A stretch of 64,000 nucleotides of DNA from Acidobacteriota bacterium (GTDB lineage Bacteria; Acidobacteriota; Vicinamibacteria; Vicinamibacterales; UBA2999), in contig JAUYQQ010000023.1 of NCBI GenBank assembly GCA_030697165.1, positions 124,001-188,000 of the forward strand, read 5' to 3'. Every line of letters begins with the position of its first letter. Within the stretch, counting starts at the first letter, position 1. Made by a program: the position numbers and the translations under genes. This document shows positions 55,464 through 63,192 of this stretch, piece after piece. The notes under the pieces are model-generated. The model had not been told where the DNA came from. It saw only the letters and a program-made list of their open reading frames with translations, and did no database searches.

Positions 55464-57395
55464 ATGAACCAAGTCACAGTCACACTTCCGGACGGGTCGA
55501 CGAAACAAGTCGAGTCCGGCGCGCCGGTCAAGGCGGTCGCCGAGGCGATCTCGCCACGCCTGGCCGAAGCCGCCCTCGCGGCGTTTGTCGGCGACCGGAT
55601 GGTGGACCTGACGTATCCGCTCACCGCCGATGCGCCGGTCCGGATCGTGACCAACAAGAGCCCGGAAGCGCTCGAACTCTATCGCCACTCCACGGCCCAC
55701 CTGCTGGCGGCCGCGGTGACGGCCCTCTTCCCCAAGGTCCAGTGCGGCATCGGTCCGCCCATTGACGATGGGTTCTTCTACGACTTCGTGGTCGAAAAGC
55801 CGTTCGTCCAGGAAGACCTGGAAGCCATTGAAGCGAAGATGAAGGAGCTGGCGGCGCAGGACCTGGTCTACGAACGCCAGATCTGGCCACGACAAGAAGC
55901 CATCGACTTCTTCACCAGGCGCGGCGAGCCGCTCAAGGTGCAGCTGATCGACGAGAAGACCGCCGGCCAGCCCGACGTTTCGGTCTACACCATCAAGGAC
56001 AAAGAGACGTTCCTGGACTTCTGCGTCGGTCCGCACGTCCCGTCGACGGGCCGCCTCAAGGCCTTCAAGCTGACCACGACCAGCAACGCCTACTGGAAGG
56101 GCGATGCGCAGAACCAGCCGATGCAGCGCGTCTACGGCACCGCCTTCTTCACGCAGAAGGAGCTCGACGAGCACCTGACCCGCATTGAGGAAGCGAAGAA
56201 ACGCGACCATCGCAAGCTGGGCAAGGAACTCGGCCTGTTCGCCTTCCATCCGTTCGCGCCCGGCGCGGGCTTCTGGACCGGCAAGGGCGCCACGCTCTAC
56301 AACACGCTCGCAGACTACATGCGCGGCAAGCTCTTCCCCGCCGGCTACCAGGAAGTGAAGACGCCGATCGTCTATAACAAGGCGTTGTGGGAACTGTCGG
56401 GGCACTGGTCGCACTACCGCGAGAACATGTTCCTGGTGAAGTCGGCCGACGACGAAGAGATGGGCCTGAAGGCGATGAACTGCCCCGGGCACTACTTGCT
56501 GTACTCGACCGAGAAGCACTCCTACAAGGAGATGCCCATCCGCTTCCACGAGCAGACGCCGCTGCACCGCAACGAAGCGTCCGGCGTGCTCGGCGGGCTG
56601 ACGCGCGTCCGCCAGTTCTCGCAGGACGATGGGCACTGCTTCCTGATGGAGTCGCAGATCCCGTCCGAAGTGGAAGCGCTGCTGCGTCTGATCCAGGGCA
56701 TCTACCAGGACTTCGGCCTGGCGTACACGGCGAAGCTGTCGACCCGTCCCGAGAAGTTCATCGGCGAAGTCGAGCTGTGGGATCGCGCCGAGGGCGCGCT
56801 CAAGGAAGCCCTGGACAAGGCCGGCCAGCCGTACACCATCAACGCCGGCGACGGTGCGTTCTACGGCCCCAAGATCGACTTCGACATCACGGATGCGATT
56901 GGCCGGAAGTGGCAGTGCGGTACGATCCAGCTCGACTACGTCGCGCCCGAACGGTTCGACCTGAAGTACACCGGCGCCGACAACAAGGATCACCGGCCGG
57001 TGGTGATTCACCGCGCCATTTTCGGCAGCTTCGAGCGGTTCATTGCCATCCTGATCGAGCACTTCGCGGGGGCCTTCCCGCTGTGGCTGGCGCCGCTCCA
57101 GGTCGTGGTCCTGCCGATTGCCGACCGTCACAACGACTTCGCCGACGAGGTGGTCGCCCTGCTCAGGGGCGCCGGCTTCCAGGTCTGGTGTGACGACCGG
57201 GTCGAAAAGCTGAACTACAAGATCCGCGAGGCCCAGCTCCAAAAAGTGCCGTATATGCTGGTAATTGGCGACCGGGAGGCCGCCGATCGGGCCGTTTCGG
57301 TGCGCAGTAAGGCCAAAGGGGACCTGGGCGCCCGTCCCGTGGACCAGTTTCTGACCGACGCGCTTGCCGAGGTCCGGTCTAAAGCGTTATCCTAG
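55464..57395 (+). CDS. thrS: Threonyl-tRNA synthetase
   Basis: 643 residues, full length. N-terminal TGS domain (1-62), editing domain with HSTAHLLAAAV, class II core with MNCPGHYLLY (zinc Cys), motif 2 RFHEQTPLHRNEASGVLGGL, motif 3 near GSFERFIAILIEH, and the C-terminal anticodon domain. It charges tRNA-Thr and edits serine. It heads the thrS-infC-rpmI-rplT-pheS-pheT cluster found in many bacteria. Confidence 0.97.
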   Translation: MNQVTVTLPDGSTKQVESGAPVKAVAEAISPRLAEAALAAFVGDRMVDLTYPLTADAPVRIVTNKSPEALELYRHSTAHLLAAAVTALFPKVQCGIGPPIDDGFFYDFVVEKPFVQEDLEAIEAKMKELAAQDLVYERQIWPRQEAIDFFTRRGEPLKVQLIDEKTAGQPDVSVYTIKDKETFLDFCVGPHVPSTGRLKAFKLTTTSNAYWKGDAQNQPMQRVYGTAFFTQKELDEHLTRIEEAKKRDHRKLGKELGLFAFHPFAPGAGFWTGKGATLYNTLADYMRGKLFPAGYQEVKTPIVYNKALWELSGHWSHYRENMFLVKSADDEEMGLKAMNCPGHYLLYSTEKHSYKEMPIRFHEQTPLHRNEASGVLGGLTRVRQFSQDDGHCFLMESQIPSEVEALLRLIQGIYQDFGLAYTAKLSTRPEKFIGEVELWDRAEGALKEALDKAGQPYTINAGDGAFYGPKIDFDITDAIGRKWQCGTIQLDYVAPERFDLKYTGADNKDHRPVVIHRAIFGSFERFIAILIEHFAGAFPLWLAPLQVVVLPIADRHNDFADEVVALLRGAGFQVWCDDRVEKLNYKIREAQLQKVPYMLVIGDREAADRAVSVRSKAKGDLGARPVDQFLTDALAEVRSKALS

Positions 57396-57423
57396 TAATC
57401 TTTGTCGCCTGGAGGAAAAGCTT

Positions 57424-58074
57424 ATCGCCTTCGATAGATCTCGCCCGACCCGTCGTGACGACCGTCTCCGCATCAACGAGCGGATTCGCGTCCGTGAAAT
57501 TCGCGTAATCGACGACGCGGGGCAGCAGCTGGGCATCATGCCGCCGCCCCAGGCCCTGATTCTTGCCCGGCAGAAGGGGCTCGACCTGGTGGAGATCTCC
57601 CCCACGGCCGTGCCGCCCGTCTGCCGGATCATGGACTACGGCAAGTATCAGTACCAGGAGCAGAAGCGCGCCCGCGAGGCGAAGCGGCACCAGAAGGTGA
57701 TCGAGGTCAAGGAAATCAAGTTCCGTCCCAAGGTGGACGAGCATGATTACCAGTTCAAGAAGCACCACATCGAGCGCTTCATTGAAGACGGCGACAAGGT
57801 CAAGGCGACGATTTTCTTCCGTGGGCGCGAAATGGCGCACCCGGAGATCGGCCACCGGATCCTGATGCGTCTCATCAAGGACCTGGAAGACGTGGCGATG
57901 GCGGAAACCATGCCGCGGCAGGAGGGCAATCAAATGCACACCATCCTGACCGGCAAGAAGGGCGCGCCGAAGCCGGCCGTCAAGAAGACTGACGCGGCCG
58001 AGACGGCCGCCAATGTAGTCGCGGCCGAGACGGCCGCCAAGGTAGTAGTGGCCGAACCGGCCGCAAAAGAGTAG
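57424..58074 (+). CDS. infC: Translation initiation factor IF-3, probable AUC start
   Basis: 216 residues from ATC 57424. The IF-3 N-domain begins RINERIRVREIRVIDDAGQQLG and the C-domain contains VKEIKFRPKVDEHDYQFK. No ATG, GTG or TTG lies between the thrS stop and the conserved start in this frame, whereas GGAGG (57411-57415) is exactly 8 nt before ATC. Rare start codons let IF-3 repress its own translation in E. coli (AUU). The Ala/Lys-rich C-terminal tail (about 185-216) is extra and is made of repeats (AAETAANVVA, AAETAAKVVV). Confidence 0.92.
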   Translation: MAFDRSRPTRRDDRLRINERIRVREIRVIDDAGQQLGIMPPPQALILARQKGLDLVEISPTAVPPVCRIMDYGKYQYQEQKRAREAKRHQKVIEVKEIKFRPKVDEHDYQFKKHHIERFIEDGDKVKATIFFRGREMAHPEIGHRILMRLIKDLEDVAMAETMPRQEGNQMHTILTGKKGAPKPAVKKTDAAETAANVVAAETAAKVVVAEPAAKE

Positions 58075-58080
58075 CGGAAT

Positions 58081-58106
58081 GTAGTGTCCGGCTTTAGCCG
58101 GACCGG
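58081..58106. repeat. REP-like element between infC and rpmI
   Basis: ATGTAGTGTCCGGC-TTTA-GCCGGACCGG. GTAG lies just 5' of the hairpin on the plus strand. Confidence 0.85.
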
Positions 58107-58117
58107 GAATAGGAATC

Positions 58118-58324
58118 ATGGCGAAGAAGCAGAAGTTGAAGACCCACCGCGGCGCGGCCAAGCGGTTCAAGAAGACGGGCACGGGCAAGGTCGTGCGCAG
58201 TGCGGCGTTCAAGCGCCACATCCTGACGAGCAAGACGACGAAGTCGAAGCGTCACGCGCGCGGTTCGAAGGTGGTCACGCCGGGCGACGCCCGGAAGATC
58301 AACCTGATGCTGCCGTACAAGTAA
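58118..58324 (+). CDS. rpmI: Ribosomal protein L35
   Basis: 68 residues, highly basic: [20 protein letters not shown], followed by [20 protein letters not shown] precedes the ATG. Full length. Part of the infC-rpmI-rplT operon, which IF-3/L20 usually control in bacteria. Confidence 0.97.
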   Translation: MAKKQKLKTHRGAAKRFKKTGTGKVVRSAAFKRHILTSKTTKSKRHARGSKVVTPGDARKINLMLPYK

Positions 58325-58373
58325 GACGCCGGGTTGATTTTCGGCGCCGGATTGAGAAAATCAACCCGGCGTC
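58325..58373. repeat. Long inverted repeat, GACGCCGGGT family, after rpmI
   Basis: Perfect 18-bp arms GACGCCGGGTTGATTTTC (58325-58342) and GAAAATCAACCCGGCGTC (58356-58373), loop 13 nt. It starts at the base after the rpmI stop. Related to 25069-25120. In the rpmI-rplT gap it would fold in the operon mRNA. Confidence 0.92.
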
Positions 58374-58503
58374 CTCGGTTTGGGCGCGTCGCGGCAGCGG
58401 TTTGGGGCATTTTCGCTGCGACGTTTCAAGCGCCCGCCAGGGCATTTCGCTTCTGGCTCAAGTCCGGTCAACCACCGGCCCCCAAAGTCGCAGCAGGACA
58501 GTC

Positions 58504-58863
58504 ATGCCTCGCGTCAAACGCGGTACCGTACGTCGTCAGAAGCGCAAGAAGCTCTCGAAGCTCACCAAGGGCTATTTCCAGAACAAGAGCAAGCTTTACA
58601 AGTTCATGAAGGAGGCGTCCGAAAAAGCGGGCGTCTACGCGTACACCGGTCGCAAGCTCAAGAAGCGGGATTACCGCGGCTTGTGGATCATCCGCATCAA
58701 TGCGGCAGCGCGCGAGAACGGTCTTTCGTACAGCAAGTTCATGCAGGGCCTGAAGGCCGCTGGTATTGAACTCGACCGCAAGAGCCTCGCCGAACTGGCC
58801 GCGCGCGAACCGGCCGCCTTTACCAAGATCGTCGAACAGGTCAAGACAGCTACAACTGCTTAA
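58504..58863 (+). CDS. rplT: Ribosomal protein L20
   Basis: 119 residues: [79 protein letters not shown]. Full-length L20, which binds 23S rRNA. ATG 58504 has AGGA 5-8 nt upstream. The 179-bp gap from rpmI is longer than usual and carries the inverted repeat. Confidence 0.97.
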   Translation: MPRVKRGTVRRQKRKKLSKLTKGYFQNKSKLYKFMKEASEKAGVYAYTGRKLKKRDYRGLWIIRINAAARENGLSYSKFMQGLKAAGIELDRKSLAELAAREPAAFTKIVEQVKTATTA

Positions 58864-58865
58864 GT

Positions 58866-58937
58866 AGCCGGTAGCCAGTAGCCAGTAGCCAGAAAGACCC
58901 GGGCAGCCTGGATACTGGCTTCTGGATACTGGCTACT
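58866..58937. repeat. AGTAGCC tandem and mirror repeat between rplT and pheS
   Basis: GTAGCCAGTAGCCAGTAGCC on the left faces CTGGATACTGG..CTGGATACTGGCTACTT on the right. The two halves can pair as a long hairpin directly before pheS. Confidence 0.85.
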
Positions 58938-58940
58938 TCC

Positions 58941-60032
58941 ATGAGCACCATCGACACCTCCATCGGTCCAGATCGGGCGCGGGAACTTTTCCGCGCCGAG
59001 CTGGCCGATGTACGGACCGGCGCGGAACTGCAGGCCCTGCGCACGCGCTGGGTCGGCCGCAACCACAGTTGGAGTGCCGCCTTCATGGAGGCGCTCAAGA
59101 CCGCGACCCCTGAACAGAAGAAGACGCTTGGCAAGGGCGCCAACGAGCTCAAGAAAGCGGTCGAGGCCGCGCTCGCCGAGCGCGAAGCCGCGCTCGCCGC
59201 GACCCGCCGTCCCGCCAACGCGGTCGACATCACGCTGCCCGGCCGCCGGCCCACCCTCGGCCATCGACATCCGCTCAGCCTGATCCGCGACGAAGTCGGC
59301 GGCATCTTCACGCGCCTCGGCTACCAGGTGCTTGAAGGGCCGGAAATCGAGGACGATTACCACAACTTCGAAGCGCTCAACATGCCGGAGGAACACCCGG
59401 CGCGCGACATGCAGGACACGTTCTACCTTCAGACGCCGCTGATACCGGAAGCGACGGCTAAAGCCATCGCTCTCCGAACGTCTGCTCCCCAGCCACTGAC
59501 GCTGCTGCGTACCCACACGAGCGCGATGCAGATCCGGCACATGGAGATGAACGCACCACCGGTGCGACTGGTCGCGATCGGCCCCGTGTACCGCAAAGAC
59601 GCGCTCGACCTCACGCACACGCCGATGTTCCACCAGGTCGAAGGCCTCGTAGTCGGCAAGGGCGTAACGCTCGCGGACCTCAAGGGCACGCTCGCCGCCA
59701 TGGCCGAAGCGCTCTTTGGCCCTGGCACCGGCGTGCGGTTCCGGCCGAGCTTCTTTCCCTACACGGAACCAAGCGCCGAAGTCGACATCCAGTGCATCAA
59801 GTGCAAAGGCTCGGGCTGCGCCATGTGCAAGCGCACCGGGTGGATCGAGATTCTCGGCAGCGGCATGGTGCACCCCGCGGTGTTCGAAGCGGTCGGCTAC
59901 GACTCGAATGAAGTGACCGGCTTCGCCTTCGGCATGGGCGTCGAGCGCGTGGCGCTGCTCAAGTGGGGCGTCGAAGACATCCGCCTGTTCTACGAGAACG
60001 ACCTCCGCTTCCTGGAGCAGTTCGGCCTATGA
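58941..60032 (+). CDS. pheS: Phenylalanyl-tRNA synthetase alpha subunit
   Basis: 363 residues. N-terminal coiled region, then the class II core: HPLSLIRDEVGGIFTRLGYQ, HPARDMQDTFYL, LLRTHTSAMQIRHM, GPVYRKDALDLTHTPMFHQVEG, GFAFGMGVERVALLKWG. Between DTFYL and LLRTHTS lies an unusual stretch, EATAKAIALRTSAP (about 170-184), encoded by a palindromic element (59451-59480). GC-normal otherwise. pheT overlaps the stop by 4 bp. Confidence 0.96.
   Translation: MSTIDTSIGPDRARELFRAELADVRTGAELQALRTRWVGRNHSWSAAFMEALKTATPEQKKTLGKGANELKKAVEAALAEREAALAATRRPANAVDITLPGRRPTLGHRHPLSLIRDEVGGIFTRLGYQVLEGPEIEDDYHNFEALNMPEEHPARDMQDTFYLQTPLIPEATAKAIALRTSAPQPLTLLRTHTSAMQIRHMEMNAPPVRLVAIGPVYRKDALDLTHTPMFHQVEGLVVGKGVTLADLKGTLAAMAEALFGPGTGVRFRPSFFPYTEPSAEVDIQCIKCKGSGCAMCKRTGWIEILGSGMVHPAVFEAVGYDSNEVTGFAFGMGVERVALLKWGVEDIRLFYENDLRFLEQFGL
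59451..59480. repeat. Half palindromic element in frame in pheS
   Basis: GCGACGGC-TAAA-GCCATCGC followed by TCTCCGAACG, 30 bp (10 codons). It is the reverse complement of the left half of the pheT element at 60248-60313. Confidence 0.88.
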
Positions 60033-62161
60033 AGGTCCTGCTCTCCTGGATCCGCGAGTTCGTCGACGTGCCCGAGTCGGCCGAGGACATCGGCACGCTG
60101 ATGTCGGTGCGCGGCCTCGCGCTCGAAGGCCTGGATCCACATGGTGACGATGTGGTGATGGACTTCGATGTCACCGCGAATCGTCCTGACTGCCTGTCGA
60201 TGATCGGCATCGCGCGCGAGATCGCGACGGCGTACAACCGCCCTCTTCGTTCGGAGGGCGATGGCTTTAGCCGTCGCCATCCAGCGGGGGCTGAAACCCC
60301 CGCTCTCCGAACGTCCACTGACGCCATCCCTGTCACGATCGAAGCCCCGGACCTCTGCGGACGGTACGTCGGCGCAATCGCCGACGTGACCGTCGGGCCG
60401 TCCCCGCAGTGGCTGCAGGACCGGCTCTCGGCCTGCGGCATTCGCCCGATCAGCAACGTCGTCGACATCACCAACTACGTGCTGCTCGAACTGGGACAGC
60501 CGATGCACGCGTTCGACCTCGACAAGCTCGCCGGTCCCGGCATTGTCGTCCGCCGCGCGAAGCCGGGTGAGTCGATCACGACGCTCGACGGCAAGAAGCG
60601 GACCCTCACGTCCGACATGCTGGTGATTGCTGACACGGCCCGCGCGCAGGCCATCGGCGGCGTGATGGGCGGCGCCGAGTCCGAAGTCTCGGCAACCACC
60701 ACCCGCATCGTGTTCGAGGCCGCGCATTTCACGCCCTCGTCGGTTCGCAAGACCAGCAAGACGCTGGGCCTCAAGACCGACGCCTCGACGCGCTTCGAGC
60801 GCGGCATGGACGTCACGGCGCCCGCGCGCGCCATGGCCCGCGCCTGCCAGTTGCTCGAACAAATCGCTGCCGGCAAGGCGGCCGGCACGATTGAGGACGT
60901 CTACCCCGCTCCGCAGCCCGCGACCTCGCTGGTCCTCGAGCGCGCCGGCGTGTCGGGCCTGCTGGGCATGGACGTGCCGGACGCGAACGTGGAAAGAATC
61001 CTACGGTCGCTTGGCTTTGACGTTCGGTCCGCCTCCGCCAAGGCTTCCACCCCCGCCGAGGCTGCGGCGGACGGGTCGGCGGGACACGCGGGCTGGAGCA
61101 TTACCGCGCCGGCGTGGCGGGTGGACATCAAGCGGCCGGTGGATCTGATCGAAGAGGTCGGACGTCACCACGGCTTCGAGCACCTCCCCAGCACCTTTCC
61201 GGGCGTGCAGCAGGCGCCGGCCTCGTCCGATCCGCGCATCGTCCGGGATCGCCGTGTGCGCACTGCGCTGCTCGGCATGGGCTATTCCGAGGCCATCACC
61301 TTTGCCTTTATCGAAGCGGTCGCGGCGGAGCCGTTCCTCTCCTCGACAACGCTCGGGGCAGGCGGCCGTGAAGCGCCGGTCGCGCTGGCGAATCCCCTCT
61401 CTGAGAAGTTCGCGGTGATGCGGCCCAGCCTGCTGCCGGGCTTGATCGACGCCGTGAGCCACAATCGCCGCCACGGCCGCCGCGACGTGCAGTTATTCGA
61501 GATCGGCACCCGCTTCTCGCCCCGCGGCGAGTCGCGTGGCGCCGCCTTCGCGTGGACCGGGCTCGCCACCGCCGACCACTGGAGCGGTGCCCGCCGCGAG
61601 GTGGACTTCTTCGACGTCAAGGGCGTGATCGAGCAGCTCGCGGCCGTCAGCCTCGTGACGCCGGCCTTCGCCGAGACCGATGTGCCGTACCTGGTGAAGG
61701 GCCGCGCGGCGGGGGTCGTGGTCAACGGCCAGCACGTCGGCGTGGTCGGCCTGCTCGCCCCGTCGGTCGCCGACCGGCGCGACTTGCCCACTGGCGACGA
61801 GGTGTACGTCGCCGAGATCAACCTCGACCTGCTGACGGCCCAGGCGCCGGCCGGCACGCTGCGCGCGAATGCGCTGCCGCGCTTCCCGTGGGTCGTCCGC
61901 GACGTGTCGATTCTGGTGGACGATGCCTTGTCTGCCGGGACGGTTCGTGGCACCATTCGTTCGGCTGCTCCGGGGACGTTGATCGACATTCGCGAGTTCG
62001 ATCGCTACCAGGGCAAGGGCATTCCCGACGGCAAGGTCAGCTTGTCGTTCCGCCTCACCTTCCAGTCGCCGGAGCGCACGCTCACCGACGAGGAAGTGCA
62101 GGCGGGCATGCAGCACATCATCGACGCGCTGACGCGCGACTTACAGGCAACTCAGAGGTAA
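60029..62161 (+). CDS. pheT: Phenylalanyl-tRNA synthetase beta subunit
   Basis: 710 residues, against roughly 780-800 for forms with an N-terminal tRNA-binding domain, which is absent here. Core domains B3/B4, B5 and the C-terminal anticodon domain (PRFPWVVRDVSILVDD) are present. Two foreign stretches lie in frame: about residues 73-95 (SEGDGFSRRHPAGAETP region, element 60248-60313) and 331-351 (SASAKASTPAEAAADG, element 61020-61078). Both are in surface-type loops. The ATG overlaps the pheS stop. Confidence 0.96.
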   Translation: MKVLLSWIREFVDVPESAEDIGTLMSVRGLALEGLDPHGDDVVMDFDVTANRPDCLSMIGIAREIATAYNRPLRSEGDGFSRRHPAGAETPALRTSTDAIPVTIEAPDLCGRYVGAIADVTVGPSPQWLQDRLSACGIRPISNVVDITNYVLLELGQPMHAFDLDKLAGPGIVVRRAKPGESITTLDGKKRTLTSDMLVIADTARAQAIGGVMGGAESEVSATTTRIVFEAAHFTPSSVRKTSKTLGLKTDASTRFERGMDVTAPARAMARACQLLEQIAAGKAAGTIEDVYPAPQPATSLVLERAGVSGLLGMDVPDANVERILRSLGFDVRSASAKASTPAEAAADGSAGHAGWSITAPAWRVDIKRPVDLIEEVGRHHGFEHLPSTFPGVQQAPASSDPRIVRDRRVRTALLGMGYSEAITFAFIEAVAAEPFLSSTTLGAGGREAPVALANPLSEKFAVMRPSLLPGLIDAVSHNRRHGRRDVQLFEIGTRFSPRGESRGAAFAWTGLATADHWSGARREVDFFDVKGVIEQLAAVSLVTPAFAETDVPYLVKGRAAGVVVNGQHVGVVGLLAPSVADRRDLPTGDEVYVAEINLDLLTAQAPAGTLRANALPRFPWVVRDVSILVDDALSAGTVRGTIRSAAPGTLIDIREFDRYQGKGIPDGKVSLSFRLTFQSPERTLTDEEVQAGMQHIIDALTRDLQATQR
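60248..60313. repeat. Doublet palindromic (REPIN-like) element in frame in pheT
   Basis: Outer arms CGTTCGGAG (60248-60256) and CTCCGAACG (60305-60313) enclose two hairpins, GGCGATGGC-TTTA-GCCGTCGCC and AGCGGGGG-CTGAAA-CCCCCGCT-type. Length 66 bp (22 codons). Confidence 0.9.
61020..61078. repeat. Long-form element in frame in pheT
   Basis: GGTCCGCCTCCGCCAAGGCT then TCCACCCCCGCCGAGGCTGC then GGCGGACGGG. It encodes SASAKASTPAEAAADG, like the FAKASASAEATADK peptide in the acyl-CoA synthetase. Confidence 0.85.
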
Positions 62162-62164
62162 CGG

Positions 62165-62437
62165 ATGGCGACCAAGACGACCCCCGGACTGGAATCGATC
62201 GACCGGCTCGAAGAAAAGATCAAACTGCTCGTCAACACCATCGTCCGCATCAAGGCCGAGCAGGTGAGATCCGGCGAGGACAACGCCAAGCTCAAGAGCG
62301 AGATCGAGGCGCTCAAGGCGCGAATCTCCACCGCCGAGAGCGCCGGGGCCGAAGTCACCACGCTGCGCGAGGAACGTGAACTCATCAAGAGCCGCGTCAC
62401 CGACATGCTGCAGCAGCTCGACGGCCTGAACCTCTGA
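62165..62437 (+). CDS. ZapB-like coiled-coil protein
   Basis: 90 residues, almost entirely heptad-patterned coiled coil (SIDRLEEKIKLLVNTIVRIK, KLKSEIEALKARI, TLREERELIKSRV). Small size, coiled coil and position 1 bp before zapA suggest a ZapB-type division protein, but sequence identity to ZapB cannot be judged by eye. GAGG precedes the ATG. Confidence 0.65.
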   Translation: MATKTTPGLESIDRLEEKIKLLVNTIVRIKAEQVRSGEDNAKLKSEIEALKARISTAESAGAEVTTLREERELIKSRVTDMLQQLDGLNL

Positions 62438-62438
62438 C

Positions 62439-62735
62439 ATGGCTGAGCCGAAGGTGGTTCACGTCGAGGTCTACGGGCAGAAGTACCCGATCAAGACCGA
62501 GCTCGACCCGCACTATGTCGAGCAGCTGGCGACGTTTGTCGAGTCGCGGATGGAGCTGGCCTCCAAGACCTCGCCCTCGAGCGACGCCGTCGGCCTGGCC
62601 GTGCTGGCGGCCCTCAACATCACTGACGAGTTCTTCCGGACCCGGACGTCCCTCTTGAACAGCTCCGGGAACCTCGCGGCCAAGGCCGAGGCCATCGAGA
62701 AGATGGTCGACCAGGCTCTCTCCCTGGCCGAATAG
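62439..62735 (+). CDS. zapA: Cell division protein ZapA
   Basis: 98 residues. VHVEVYGQKYPIKTELDPHYVEQLATFVE followed by LAVLAALNITDEFF and a C-terminal coiled coil matches ZapA, which bundles FtsZ filaments. Given here as residues 8-36 and 51-64. Last protein gene before the 6S RNA. Confidence 0.9.
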   Translation: MAEPKVVHVEVYGQKYPIKTELDPHYVEQLATFVESRMELASKTSPSSDAVGLAVLAALNITDEFFRTRTSLLNSSGNLAAKAEAIEKMVDQALSLAE

Positions 62736-62817
62736 CCCTTCCCTCTTCTTCAAAATCATTCCCGCCGCTGCCCTCTTTTTCGTTTATCTGTCTTTCGCCC
62801 TATTTTCGCCTGCTTGC

Positions 62818-62846
62818 TTGACCCGCGGGTCCGGGAAGCCTAAGAT
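62818..62846 (+). promoter_or_regulatory. Promoter of the 6S RNA
   Basis: TTGACC (62818-62823), 17-bp spacer, TAAGAT (62841-62846). Expected start near 62850-62853, at the 5' end of the predicted 6S RNA. Confidence 0.75.
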
Positions 62847-62849
62847 CGA

Positions 62850-63031
62850 ATCTCCTGCTTTGCTCGTGATGGTTTCGGAGGCTTGTCTGAGCCGATGTTT
62901 TAAACCAAGCGAGTTGCGAAGCCATGTGGTGTGCATGCCTCCGCGGAGAGGAAGCCTAAAACGTGGTTATTACAGCGACTCCACCTGCTATGCAGGTTCA
63001 GCAATCCTCCCCACACGGCAAAGCGGGATTC
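62850..63031 (+). ncRNA. ssrS: 6S RNA
   Basis: About 182 nt, the size of E. coli 6S (184 nt). Conserved blocks match E. coli 6S: CTGAGCCGATGTTTTAAACC (E. coli CTGAGCCGATATTTCATACC), GTGCATGCCTCCGCGGAGAG and GGAAGCCTAAAAC (E. coli GAGAAGCCTTAAAAC). The ends pair: AATCTCCTGCTTTGC with GCAAAGCGGGATT forms the closing stem. It lies directly after zapA, the same order as zapA-ssrS in proteobacteria. 6S RNA binds the housekeeping holoenzyme and mimics an open promoter. Confidence 0.9.
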
Positions 63032-63043
63032 AATGCACCTCCG

Positions 63044-63064
63044 GGGCACGCCGATGGCGTGCCC
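63044..63064 (+). terminator. Hairpin after the 6S RNA
   Basis: GGGCACGCC-GAT-GGCGTGCCC, perfect 9-bp stem 13 nt after the predicted 6S end. No U tract follows. The next 128 bp (63065-63192) hold no gene or clear signal that I can see. Confidence 0.6.
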
Positions 63065-63192
63065 GCTGTAGCTCGTAACTGGCAAGTTCGCAGATCCGCA
63101 GGCCTACGGCTCGCCTGGTGCAGTGCTCACGAGCCGAAACCAAGTCCGGCCGGAGCAAGCCGAGTTCGCCTGAGCCAAGACCCGGTTTGGTT

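Noticed and set aside
57364-57423. infC extended upstream into thrS
   Set aside because: The extra 20 residues are thrS sequence in another frame; a strong ribosome site points to ATC 57424.
58084-58503. rplT extended upstream through rpmI
   Set aside because: The extra residues are rpmI sequence read in another frame and then the inverted repeat; L20 begins at ATG 58504.
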